Source: Novosphingobium hassiacum (GTDB lineage: Bacteria > Pseudomonadota > Alphaproteobacteria > Sphingomonadales > Sphingomonadaceae). Taken from it: a stretch of 64,000 bases of DNA. Positions 17,262 through 25,443 of this stretch are shown here, piece by piece. Positions within the stretch are counted from its first letter, which is position 1; each line of letters begins with the position of its first letter. The stretch spans positions 221,652-285,651 of the forward strand of contig NZ_JACICY010000006.1 of NCBI RefSeq assembly GCF_014196055.1, written 5' to 3'. The notes below the pieces were generated by a model, which was given only the letters and a program-made list of their open reading frames with translations, was not told where the DNA came from and searched no databases. The position numbers and the translations under genes are program-made.

Positions 17262-17322
17262 GCGCGCATCATTGCCAGACAATTCTTGCGCTTTCCAGAA
17301 CGGGAGGCCACTTGCGCACCGG

Positions 17323-17994
17323 ATGGCAAAATTTCCTTTCGACGTGGTCGGGTTCGACCTCGATGGCACGCTGCTCGATACGAGCCACGACATCGGCATG
17401 GCGCTCAACCATGCGCTGGCGATTGCGGGGCGTCCTGCGGTGCCCCTGGACGAGGTATCGCGGCTGATCGGCGGCGGATCGGCGCAGTTATTGCGCGCGG
17501 CGCTGACCGAATCGGGCGGGGTCGACGAGGCCGCGTTCGACGGCCTGCAGGCGCAATTGCTGGCGTTCTATGCGGAGAACATCGCGGATCACACCCGGCT
17601 GTTTCCGGGCGGGCTGGCGATGCTGGACGCCTTTGCGGCGCGGGGCGTGACGCTGGCGGTGGCGACCAACAAGCTGGAGGCGCTGGCGGTGCAGGTGCTG
17701 GACGCGCTGGGGCTGACCGAGCGGTTCGCCTGCGTAATCGGCGGGGATACCCTGGGGCCGGCGACGGCAAAGCCCAAGCCCGATATGCTTCATGCAATGG
17801 TCGAGCGGTGCGGCGGCGGACGTGCGGTGTTCGTGGGCGATACGACGTTCGATATGGGAGCAGCGCGGGCGGCTGGGTTGCCGGTTGTCGCGGTGCGCTT
17901 CGGGTTCTGCGATCTGCCGCCCGATGAGCTTGGGGCGGATGTGGTGATCGGGCACTTCGATGAGTTGGTGGGGGCTTTGGAGGGGTTGGACTAA
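17323..17994 (+). CDS. gph: HAD-family phosphatase, Gph-like
   Basis: 223-residue haloacid dehalogenase phosphatase. Motif I is FDLDGTLLDT at the N terminus (two Asp nucleophile/acid), motif II is VATNK, motif III lies in AKPKPD, and motif IV is FVGDTTFDM. It resembles phosphoglycolate phosphatase, which removes 2-phosphoglycolate; a pyrophosphatase-type role is possible. The ATG at 17323 avoids overlap with divergent glmU, although the open frame continues upstream. Confidence 0.85.
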   Translation: MAKFPFDVVGFDLDGTLLDTSHDIGMALNHALAIAGRPAVPLDEVSRLIGGGSAQLLRAALTESGGVDEAAFDGLQAQLLAFYAENIADHTRLFPGGLAMLDAFAARGVTLAVATNKLEALAVQVLDALGLTERFACVIGGDTLGPATAKPKPDMLHAMVERCGGGRAVFVGDTTFDMGAARAAGLPVVAVRFGFCDLPPDELGADVVIGHFDELVGALEGLD

Positions 17995-18029
17995 CAACCC
18001 CCGGTCGTGTTGGCTGGATGGTTTTAGGA

Positions 18030-18107
18030 TTTTCGCGCAGAGAACGCAAAGAGCGCAAAGATGTCGCGCAACCTCTCTGCGGCCTCTGCGATCTCTGCGC
18101 GGATTTT
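18030..18107. repeat. Inverted CGCAGAG-type repeat
   Basis: TTTTCGCGCAGAGAACGC... on the left and ...ATCTCTGCGCGGATTTT on the right form a long imperfect inverted repeat. Each arm is built from 9-10-bp steps of CGCA(G/A)AG. It fills the gap between the convergent gph and topoisomerase IB genes and differs in sequence from the other repeats in this window. It may act as a bidirectional terminator. Confidence 0.6.
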
Positions 18108-18137
18108 GATTTTGCTGTCGCGCCGCGCTTGGCGTGC

Positions 18138-19166
18138 TCACGCCACAGCCAGCAACTCCGCCGCAGCCGGGCCTTCCTCGAGCAAAGCTATCAACCCGCG
18201 TTCGTGGCGTGAGAGCCAGCGGGTGGCGCGCGGCAGGCACAGCGTTTCGCGCCACTCATCCTGCCGATCGACCAGCGCCATCACGGCGGGATGGACGTAG
18301 CTTTTGCGCGCGATGGCGGGCGTGTTACCGAGGTGTTCGGAGACCTCGTTCAGCAGCGCCTTGAGCGGGACCTTCTCCTTGGCCTCAGCCAGCGTCTCGA
18401 ATGCCAGCGCACTCGCGCGCCAAGTGCGGAAATGCTTCGCGGTGAAATCGTCACCCATCGTCTCGCGCAGCCATTCGTTGACTTCCGCCGAGCCGACTGG
18501 GCAGGCACTGCCATCGTCGTTCAGATACTGGAACAAGTTCTGTCCCGGCAGGTCACCCATCTTCTTGACGAAGCGGGCAAGGCCGCGGTCGGTGACGCGC
18601 ATCTCGCGCTCCTTGCCCGATTTGGCGCGGAAGCGGAGGCGCAGGACGTGGCCCTTTACCTCGGCGTGGCGCATGCGCAGTGTGGTCGCGCCGAAGCTCT
18701 TGTTGGCGCGGACGTAAGCCTCGTTGCCGATGCGGATCGCGCCGCTGTCGAGCAGGCGGACGATCCCGGCGATGCAGCGTTCGCGGGTCAGCTGCGGGCT
18801 GTCGAGGTCTTCCTCGACGCGCTTGCGCACCAGCGGGAGCAGGCGGCCGAACGCGGCACAACGGTCGAACTTCTCGCCTTCGCGCGCGGTGCGGAAGCCG
18901 GGGTGATAGCGGTACTGCTTGCGGCCCTTGGCGTCGATCCCGGTGGCGAGGATGTGACCGTTGGCGGCGGGGCAGAACCATGCGTGTTCGTAGGCGGGCG
19001 GCAGGGCAATGGCGTTGAGCCGGTCGATCTCGTCGCGATCCTTGATGCGCGCGCCGGTGGCGTCGAAGTAGGCCCAACCCTTCCCCGACCGCTTTCGCGT
19101 AACGCCGGGCAGGCTGTCATCGACGAATACCAGACCGGGGTTGTGCGAAGGGGTATTGCTTTCCAT
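18138..19166 (-). CDS. DNA topoisomerase IB
   Basis: About 342 residues from the chosen start (MESNTPSHNPG); the frame extends to 19232 and no start has a clear ribosome-binding site. Bacterial/poxvirus-type topoisomerase IB that relaxes supercoils through a 3'-phosphotyrosine. Visible catalytic elements are the beta-hairpin lysine region RFRAKSGKE, the KHFRTWRAS motif with its arginine, and the nucleophile tyrosine in ARKSYVHP. Such enzymes are accessory genes found patchily in proteobacteria. Confidence 0.9.
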   Translation of the reverse strand: MESNTPSHNPGLVFVDDSLPGVTRKRSGKGWAYFDATGARIKDRDEIDRLNAIALPPAYEHAWFCPAANGHILATGIDAKGRKQYRYHPGFRTAREGEKFDRCAAFGRLLPLVRKRVEEDLDSPQLTRERCIAGIVRLLDSGAIRIGNEAYVRANKSFGATTLRMRHAEVKGHVLRLRFRAKSGKEREMRVTDRGLARFVKKMGDLPGQNLFQYLNDDGSACPVGSAEVNEWLRETMGDDFTAKHFRTWRASALAFETLAEAKEKVPLKALLNEVSEHLGNTPAIARKSYVHPAVMALVDRQDEWRETLCLPRATRWLSRHERGLIALLEEGPAAAELLAVA

Positions 19167-19258
19167 GTTGAGGCAAACGGGCGAGGACCGCTTGCGGTTC
19201 CGGCTGCAACGCTTCATGATCGTATGTAACACTAACGATTTTCGAGAAGGAAGACGCG

Positions 19259-20128
19259 ATGGCTGAAGACTACGTTCCCCCCAAGGTGTGGACCTGGGAC
19301 AAGGCCAATGGCGGCGCTTTCGCCAGCGTCAACCGCCCGGTCGCAGGGCCGACGAGCGAGAAGGAACTGCCGATCGGCGCGCATCCGTTTCAGGTCTATT
19401 CGCTGGGTACGCCCAACGGCCAGAAGGCCACGATCATGCTCGAAGAGCTGCTCCAGCTTGGCTTTGCCGAGGCCGAATACGATGCATGGCTGATCAAGAT
19501 TTTCGAAGGCGACCAGTTTTCGAGCGGGTTCGTCGACATCAATCCCAACTCCAAAATCCCCGCGATGGTCGACCGGTCAGGCCCCGAGCCGTTCCGCGTG
19601 TTCGAATCGGGCGCGATCCTGATGCATCTGGCCGAGAAGTTCGGCGTGCTACTGCCGACATCGGGCGCGGCGCGGGCCGAATGCCTTTCGTGGCTGTTCT
19701 GGCAGATCGGCAGTGCGCCATTCATCGGCGGCGGGTTCGGTCACTTCTACCACTACGCGCCGATGAAGATTGAATATGCGATCGACCGCTACGCCATGGA
19801 AACCAAGCGCCTGTTCGACGTGGCCAACCGGCAACTGGCCAAGACGCGGTTCCTGGCGGGCGATGACTACACCATCGCCGACCTTGCGACCTACACCTGG
19901 TTCGGCAACCTCTATCGCGGCGAGGCCTATGGCGAGGCGGCAACGTTCCTGTCGATGCACGAATACGAACACGTCGGCCGCTGGGTCGGCGAGATCAACG
20001 CGCGCCCCGGCGTGTTGCGCGGGCGATTGGTGAACAACTCGGCCAAGGGCATCCCCGAGCGCCATTCCGCTGCCGATTTTGATGCGCTCCCGCCAGAATC
20101 GCTGGAACAGATCATCCAGAACAAGTGA
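19259..20128 (+). CDS. yghU: YghU-type glutathione S-transferase
   Basis: 289 residues, the same size as E. coli YghU, a GST relative with disulfide-bond reductase activity using two glutathiones. The thioredoxin-like half holds TPNGQKATIMLEELL with the conserved Asn and Thr-type loop; the all-helical half starts near residue 140. The GAAGGAAGACGCG ribosome-binding site precedes the ATG. It is followed at once by a good terminator, so it is probably a single-gene unit. Confidence 0.9.
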   Translation: MAEDYVPPKVWTWDKANGGAFASVNRPVAGPTSEKELPIGAHPFQVYSLGTPNGQKATIMLEELLQLGFAEAEYDAWLIKIFEGDQFSSGFVDINPNSKIPAMVDRSGPEPFRVFESGAILMHLAEKFGVLLPTSGAARAECLSWLFWQIGSAPFIGGGFGHFYHYAPMKIEYAIDRYAMETKRLFDVANRQLAKTRFLAGDDYTIADLATYTWFGNLYRGEAYGEAATFLSMHEYEHVGRWVGEINARPGVLRGRLVNNSAKGIPERHSAADFDALPPESLEQIIQNK

Positions 20129-20133
20129 TCGAC

Positions 20134-20168
20134 AAGGGGGACAGGCAAAGTGCTTTTGTCCCCCTTTT
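20134..20168 (+). terminator. Rho-independent terminator of yghU
   Basis: AAGGGGGACA pairs with TGTCCCCCTT around a 13-base loop and runs into TTTTC. It starts six bases after the yghU stop. Confidence 0.8.
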
Positions 20169-20204
20169 CATTCACGTCCCCCGCGCTATAAGCGCGCCTC
20201 CTGC

Positions 20205-20279
20205 TGGGGCGTCGCCAAGTGGTAAGGCAGCGGCTTTTGATGCCGCCATTCGCAGGTTCGAATCCTGCCGCCCCAGCCA
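20205..20279 (+). tRNA. tRNA-Gln (UUG)
   Basis: Acceptor arms TGGGGCG and CGCCCCA close the cloverleaf. The anticodon stem GCGGC/GCCGC holds the loop TTTTGAT with anticodon TTG. The T arm CAGG-TTCGAAT-CCTG is normal. The discriminator G at 20276 is followed by an encoded CCA. Confidence 0.97.
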
Positions 20280-20295
20280 GTTCACCACATTCTGA

Positions 20296-21207
20296 TCACT
20301 CAGTTCGCGCTGGCACCGGTACGATGATGAAGTGATCGTGGACCTGTGGCTGATCGGGCGTGTCGAGCTTCGCCTTCAGGCCTTCGCGCAGTTCGGCGAT
20401 CTGGCTTGCCGGCAGTTCCAGCCGGTGTTCATCGGGATGGGTCGGGGCTTCGTGGCCGTAGTCCTTGCCCGGAGCGCGGGTCATTTCGATGTGCGCGCCG
20501 AGCGCGGCGCGGATCGGGTGCGTGGCGGCGAAGGCGGTGAGGCGGGCGACGCTGGCGCGGTTGTCGTCCATGAAATTGACCGGGACGTAGAGCCTGCCGG
20601 GATAGAGCGTGTCGCCCGAGAGCAGGATCTTCAATCGCGGATCGTAGACCATGATCGCAGCGGCCTGATGGCCGGGTGTGGGGATGATGCCGAGCTTGCG
20701 ACCGCCGAGGTCGAAAGCGGCGATCTGGTCGGGCCATTTGGCGATGCCGAACGCGCCAGCGACATCGGCGGGCTTGTGTCCGACGACGGTGGTGTCGGGG
20801 CGATCCTTGAATGCGCTGTCACCCGCCACGTGATCGCCGTGGCTGTGGCTGTGCGCGACGAGCAGCGGGATCGAGGTGCGTTTGTGATCGGCCAGCCACT
20901 CAGAGATCAGCCTGTCGACCGTAGGCCTGACCCGGCCGCCTTCAGCCCCTGTGTCGATCAGCAGGGCCTTGTCGCGCCCGAAGAGCAGATAGAGGAACGG
21001 CGCTTCGAAGTTGGTCCGGACCGATTGCCGGATGACGAAGGTGTCGGCGTCGAGCGCCTGCACTTGTGTGGCGGGTTCATCGCCGTTGGTGCCGTCGATC
21101 CAGCGTTCGGCGAACAGTGTCGGGGCACCGGCAGTCTTGGCGGTGGCCATACTGCCCGAGCAGCCTGCGATCATCAGGGCTGCGGCGATCCGGATAGGCC
21201 AAGCCAT
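20296..21207 (-). CDS. Metallo-beta-lactamase-fold hydrolase, lipoprotein
   Basis: Around 303 residues from the start at 21207 (MAWPIRIAAALMIAGCSGS), which gives a lipoprotein signal with lipobox I-A-G-C. The zinc site H-x-H-x-D-H is present as HSHSHGDHVAG; later ligands lie in PTPGHQAAA and SGDTLYPGR. So it is a membrane-anchored periplasmic hydrolase of the MBL fold. Substrate unknown; a beta-lactamase or lactonase role cannot be claimed. It lies downstream of the TonB receptor on the same strand and could be co-transcribed, though a possible terminator lies between. Confidence 0.8.
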   Translation of the reverse strand: MAWPIRIAAALMIAGCSGSMATAKTAGAPTLFAERWIDGTNGDEPATQVQALDADTFVIRQSVRTNFEAPFLYLLFGRDKALLIDTGAEGGRVRPTVDRLISEWLADHKRTSIPLLVAHSHSHGDHVAGDSAFKDRPDTTVVGHKPADVAGAFGIAKWPDQIAAFDLGGRKLGIIPTPGHQAAAIMVYDPRLKILLSGDTLYPGRLYVPVNFMDDNRASVARLTAFAATHPIRAALGAHIEMTRAPGKDYGHEAPTHPDEHRLELPASQIAELREGLKAKLDTPDQPQVHDHFIIVPVPARTE

Positions 21208-21242
21208 GCGCGTTCCCCTTAGGCAGTGCACCGAAACGGCGG

Positions 21243-21271
21243 CGGGGCGCCATCCCCCCGGAATGGCACCC
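21243..21271 (-). terminator. Possible terminator after the TonB receptor gene
   Basis: On the minus strand GGGGTGCCAT pairs with ATGGCGCCCC (one G-U) around a 9-base loop, 14 bases after the receptor stop. There is no T run, so it may be a weak or Rho-assisted stop. Confidence 0.4.
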
Positions 21272-21284
21272 CGTGCTTTGCGGA

Positions 21285-23702
21285 TCAGTACTTGAACCGC
21301 GCTTCGAGACCGAATGTGCGTGGATTGATGACCGTGCGCCTGTAGTAGCGCAGGACCACGCCATCGTTGAGGCCAACGCGAGAGCGGTCGTTGGAGACCG
21401 AGGCGATCGCATATTTGTCGAAGATGTTGTTGGCGAACAACCCGATGCTGTAAGTGTCGCCTTCGTAAGTCAGCGATGCGCGATGCAGCGTGTAACCCGG
21501 CAGCTTGTCACCGAAGGCACGCTCCCAGCCGAGGCGCGTCACCACATCGCCTCGATAGGTTGCGGTCCAGTCCGCGACGAGGTTGCCGTCCCTGAACGGC
21601 ATGGTGTAGCTCGCTCCGAGGCTTCCACTGTGCTTGGTCGAACCCGGCAGGCGGTCGCCCGACAGCGCATTGAGCTGGATCGGGCTGCTGGGATAGCTCC
21701 CGGCCGGGCTGTTGACCGCGATGATCCCCGGAACGTCCTGGGTCAGCTTGGCATCGGTGTAGGAATAGGTGCCCCGGATCGACAATCCGTCCACCGGACG
21801 CAGTTGGAACGAACCTTCGACGCCTTGCGACTTGCCCGTGCCACCGTTGACCGTGATCCCGACGATCCCGTTGATGGTCGCAGACGCCAGCTGGATGCCG
21901 TCCCAGTCGATCTTGAACGCGTTGAGGTTCAAGGTCAGCTTGCGCTCGAACAACTGCGCGCGAACGCCGACTTCGATGTTCTTGGTCGTGTCCGGCCCAT
22001 AGGCGACTTCGTTCGGCAAGGCGCAGACGTTCTGGAACGGCGGCGGCTTGAGTGGCAGGACGCAAGGCGCGACGTTGTTGGGTCCGCCGATGCGATACCC
22101 TTTGCTGTACGTCGCATAGATCATGAGGTCGGGCGTGAAGTTGTAAGATGTGTTGAACTTCCAGACCCAGCCGGTCTTCTTCGAGGTTCCGCCTGCTGAC
22201 GGGAGATCATAGGGGCTGATCGGATCACCCAGCAACGGGACCACCGCGCGGCCTGCCCGTTCGACTTCGTAACCGAAATAGCGCGCGCCTGCAGTTACCT
22301 GCCACTCTGGCACGATCCGGAACGTGCCTTCGCCGAAGACCGCCTTCTCGGTCACCTTGGACCGCACGAAAGACGCATACTCGACCTCATCCGGATTGGT
22401 CGCGAGATCGACGAACGGGTGTCCCGGCAGGATCTCGCGGTAATCCTGCTGCAGTTTCTGCTGGTTGTAGAACCCGCCGAGCACCCAGTTGAACGGGCCG
22501 CCGTGGCGCGACACGAAGCGGACTTCTTGGTTGAACTGCTTGCGGGTGTTCTGGCTCTCGTTGTAGCTCGAGAAAGCCGGGAACAGCTCGTAATCGTAGT
22601 CGAGGTCGAGCAGCAGGTCGGTATTGTCCGATTGTGCGTTGTTCCGGACATTGGTGTAGGCGGTCGTCGCCACAAGATCCGCTATATCGAAAAGATTGGC
22701 GTTGATTTCCATGCTGACCAGGTGCGCGCGGCGCTTGACCGGCTCGGCATAGCGGGCGGCGCTTTGATACTTGCCCGTGCCCAGCACACCGTTGCTGTTG
22801 TACTGACCGCCATCGGTCTTGGTCTGCTGGTAGCCGTACGTGAAAATCGCTTTGAGATCGTCGCTCGCCTGGATCAGCAGCTGATTGCGCGTGGTGAAGG
22901 TCTTTTCGAAGTTCAAATCCTTGCGCGTGGTCAGGTTCGCTGCGTAGCCCGCCTCGGTCACGCCGCCGGGGCCGTCGGGCTGTGGCAGTGAGACGCCGGG
23001 GTTCTGAAGAATGCGCGTATAGTCGATGAAGCCCGGATCGTAATAATAGCCGGTCGCCGATCGGAAGGCGACGTGATCCTTGATGATCGGAATATTGATC
23101 ATGGCGTCAGCTTGATAGCCAAACTTGCTGCCATGTTCCTTGCCGTAGAAGCGCCCGTGTACTTCGGCTTCGAAGGTATCGGTATTGGGGCGGTTGGGAA
23201 TGTTGCGGATCGCGCCTGCCAGCGTGCCGAGGCCATAGAGCGTGCCCTGTGGGCCGAGCAGCGTTTCAACGCGTGCGATGTCGAGCAGCTTGAAGTCGTA
23301 GTAGAGCGGAACCTCGCCCAGATAGACGCCCAGGGCGTTATCGTATGTGTTGCCGGATGCGCTGGCGTCCGAAGCGTTGAGGCCGCGCAGTACGATTGTT
23401 CCGGTAGCACCCGGGCCTGTGTCAGCGATCGTAATGCCTGGGGTAAAATCGGCGATATCGCGAATGTCGTCGATACGCTGGCGCGAGAGCTGCTCGGCGC
23501 CGACAGCGCTGATGTTGATCGGCACGTCCTGGAGCGAGGTTGCCCGGCGTGTAGCGGTGACCACGATCTCGCCCGCATTGCCGCTCTGATCGGCCTGCGG
23601 TTCAGCCGACGGCGTGGCGCCCTGCGCGAATGCCGTGGTGGTCGTGGCGCCCATCAGGATGGTCGCGCCTAGCAATGCGTTCCGAAACAGTTTCATAGTC
23701 AC
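21285..23702 (-). CDS. TonB-dependent outer-membrane receptor
   Basis: 805 residues: a signal peptide ending near AFAQG, a plug domain (about 45-165, with GEIVVTATRRATSLQDVPINI as TonB-box/plug start), then a 22-strand barrel ending in the aromatic-terminated LEARFKY. It imports a substrate too large or scarce for porins, using TonB energy. It faces away from the guanidine-type operon, and the gap holds two identical dyads with one near each gene. That suggests shared control and possibly a nitrogen compound as cargo, but the ligand cannot be read from sequence; iron chelates and sugars are alternatives. Confidence 0.9.
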   Translation of the reverse strand: MTMKLFRNALLGATILMGATTTTAFAQGATPSAEPQADQSGNAGEIVVTATRRATSLQDVPINISAVGAEQLSRQRIDDIRDIADFTPGITIADTGPGATGTIVLRGLNASDASASGNTYDNALGVYLGEVPLYYDFKLLDIARVETLLGPQGTLYGLGTLAGAIRNIPNRPNTDTFEAEVHGRFYGKEHGSKFGYQADAMINIPIIKDHVAFRSATGYYYDPGFIDYTRILQNPGVSLPQPDGPGGVTEAGYAANLTTRKDLNFEKTFTTRNQLLIQASDDLKAIFTYGYQQTKTDGGQYNSNGVLGTGKYQSAARYAEPVKRRAHLVSMEINANLFDIADLVATTAYTNVRNNAQSDNTDLLLDLDYDYELFPAFSSYNESQNTRKQFNQEVRFVSRHGGPFNWVLGGFYNQQKLQQDYREILPGHPFVDLATNPDEVEYASFVRSKVTEKAVFGEGTFRIVPEWQVTAGARYFGYEVERAGRAVVPLLGDPISPYDLPSAGGTSKKTGWVWKFNTSYNFTPDLMIYATYSKGYRIGGPNNVAPCVLPLKPPPFQNVCALPNEVAYGPDTTKNIEVGVRAQLFERKLTLNLNAFKIDWDGIQLASATINGIVGITVNGGTGKSQGVEGSFQLRPVDGLSIRGTYSYTDAKLTQDVPGIIAVNSPAGSYPSSPIQLNALSGDRLPGSTKHSGSLGASYTMPFRDGNLVADWTATYRGDVVTRLGWERAFGDKLPGYTLHRASLTYEGDTYSIGLFANNIFDKYAIASVSNDRSRVGLNDGVVLRYYRRTVINPRTFGLEARFKY

Positions 23703-23959
23703 CTGATCCCTCGCGGTTCAGCCGATCTTCAGTGACATCTTTCCCATTGGCGCTCTGGACACACCGGCACCTTGTCGGCCGCAGTACGGCCGATTGTTGT
23801 CTATAAATTCCTTGGCATTCACCGACGTCTGCGACGCACGAAGCGTCTGGCCGCCGCATGAAGCTTCCGACCTTGAAATCTCATTCCAGTCGGCGATCGC
23901 CGACGGTCCGCCCTTCTGCCCGCCGCTTCAATCTGAGCGGCTGGGCTATACGGTATGGA

Positions 23960-23985
23960 TATTACCTAATGCGTCAAGCGTAATA
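23960..23985 (-). promoter_or_regulatory. Dyad operator TATTAC-N14-GTAATA, receptor side
   Basis: Perfect 6-bp arms around a 14-bp spacer. On the minus strand one arm gives GGTAATAT, a -10-like TAATAT box facing the TonB receptor gene. Same half-sites and spacing as at 24239-24264. The long spacer recalls the NikR operator form (GTATGA-N16-TCATAC in E. coli). Confidence 0.65.
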
Positions 23986-24238
23986 ATTGTGCAGCTGCGC
24001 ACTTTACGTACATGCCATGCTGCGATGCACAAATACGCAGTTTGGACGCGGCTGTGCTGTGACGGGTCCGAGCAACACAAAAGCCCGCAGCAACGCACCG
24101 GCAGGCAGCGGCGCAACACCGCACTCGTTCGGTTGCGCTGCGTCGTCCCAGCCATATCCGCCTGCGTATGTTGACGCATGGCTAGATCGCCGAGGCTGTC
24201 GCCATGACTACGGCGGTCATTGGCGTCTGCTGCTGTGG

Positions 24239-24264
24239 TATTACCTTTTCTTCGTTGGGTAATA
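24239..24264 (+). promoter_or_regulatory. Dyad operator TATTAC-N14-GTAATA, importer side
   Basis: Second copy, about 60 bp before the first gene of the guanidine-type operon. Its right arm overlaps GGTAATAT (TAATAT at 24260-24265), a likely -10 box facing the operon, so a bound repressor would block the promoter. Confidence 0.7.
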
Positions 24265-24324
24265 TTTTTCGATGGACAAGTGGCTTGCGGCTGGTGATGC
24301 TGCGTTTGCGAAAGGGGTCGAATC

Positions 24325-25407
24325 ATGATCAAGCTTGTTGGCAGGGTTGGCACTAGCCTTTTGATCGCCGGATCGCTGGCGCTGGCATCGTGTTCCAAGG
24401 CTCCAGATCCGGCGACCACGCCGCGCACCGAGTTCAGCATCGGCTGGTCGATCTATGCCGGATGGATGCCTTGGCCCTATGCCCAGCAGGCTGGCATCGT
24501 GAAGAAATGGGCCGACAAGTACGGCATCAAGATCAACGTCGTGCAGGTCAACGACTACGTTGAATCGATCAACCAGTACACGGCCGGCAAGTTCGATGGC
24601 GTGACGGTGACCAACATGGACGCGCTGACGATCCCGGCCGCTGGCGGCAAGGACACCAGCGCGATCATCGTCGGCGATTATTCCAACGGCAACGATGGCA
24701 TCCTGCTCAAGGGCGCGGACAATCTTGCCGCGATCAAGGGGCGTCAGGTCTATCTCGTCGAGCTTTCGGTGTCGCATTACCTGCTGGCGCGCGGGCTTGA
24801 AACGGCGGGATTGAAGCCGACCGACGTCAAGACGGTCAACACCTCCGACGCCGATATTGTCGGGGCCTTCTCCAGCCCCGATGCCAGCGCGGCAGTCGCC
24901 TGGAACCCGCAGCTTTCGGTGATGAAGGGCCAGGCGGGCGCGAAGGAAGTATTCAACTCCTCGCAGATCCCCGGCGAGATCCTCGACCTGATGGTCGTCG
25001 ATACCGCCACCCTCAAGGCCAACCCGAACCTGGGAAAGGCGCTGGCGGGCATCTGGTACGAGACCGTGGCGCTGATGCAGCGGCAGGACGCGCAGGGCAA
25101 GGAAGCGCGCGCGGCGATGGCCAAGCTGGCCGGCACCAGCCCCGAGGAATTCGACAAGCAGCTTTCGACGACATTCCTTTATGCCGAGCCCAAGGCTGCG
25201 GTCGCGGCGGCAGCCTCGCCTGCCCTGATCAAAACGATGACGCTGGTGCGCGACTTCAGTTTCTCGAAGGGGCTGTTCAAGGGCGCGGCGTCGGCTGACG
25301 CAGTGGGCATGGCCTTCCCCGGCGGCAAGACGCTCGGCAATCCGCAAGCCGTGACGTTCCGCTTCGACGACAGCTTCATGACGCTTGCCGCTGACGGCAA
25401 GCTCTGA
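24325..25407 (+). CDS. ABC importer substrate-binding lipoprotein (urea-carboxylase-linked)
   Basis: 360 residues with a lipoprotein signal (SLALASCSKAP, lipoprotein Cys near residue 23). The mature part is a periplasmic binding protein of the NMT1/TauA-like type, matching the ABC binding protein found beside urea carboxylase genes (FSIGWSIYAGWMPWPYA, then GVTVTNMDAL). It would capture guanidine or urea in the periplasm for the next two gene products. First gene of a tightly packed operon; its promoter overlaps a dyad operator. Confidence 0.88.
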   Translation: MIKLVGRVGTSLLIAGSLALASCSKAPDPATTPRTEFSIGWSIYAGWMPWPYAQQAGIVKKWADKYGIKINVVQVNDYVESINQYTAGKFDGVTVTNMDALTIPAAGGKDTSAIIVGDYSNGNDGILLKGADNLAAIKGRQVYLVELSVSHYLLARGLETAGLKPTDVKTVNTSDADIVGAFSSPDASAAVAWNPQLSVMKGQAGAKEVFNSSQIPGEILDLMVVDTATLKANPNLGKALAGIWYETVALMQRQDAQGKEARAAMAKLAGTSPEEFDKQLSTTFLYAEPKAAVAAAASPALIKTMTLVRDFSFSKGLFKGAASADAVGMAFPGGKTLGNPQAVTFRFDDSFMTLAADGKL

Positions 25408-25443
25408 TCGCGTGGTCCCGGCTCAGCCCAAGGATTTGACGAT

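Larger units (their letters stand above)
23703..24324. other. 622-bp divergent regulatory region
   Basis: Gene-free stretch between the TonB receptor and the ABC importer. It holds two copies of a 26-bp dyad (listed separately), a GC-rich structured middle (about 24050-24230) with several hairpins such as CGCCATGAC/GTCAT-GGCG, and leaders of roughly 250 and 60 bases for the two genes. A short motif GGTCCGAG followed by AAAAGCCCG near 24064-24088 recalls pieces of the guanidine-I riboswitch, but the order and other conserved elements are missing. Confidence 0.6.

Noticed and set aside
24050..24100. Guanidine-I (ykkC) riboswitch upstream of the importer
   Set aside because: GGTCCGAG and AAAAGCCCG are present, but CTAGGGT-type and ACGG elements and the correct order are not. 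An Infernal search with the guanidine-I, -II and -III models over 23703-24324 would settle it; a hit would overturn the regulator-only model.
23946..24440. Open frame on the minus strand through the divergent regulatory region
   Set aside because: It has no family resemblance and crosses the start of the importer gene; it is a product of GC-rich sequence.
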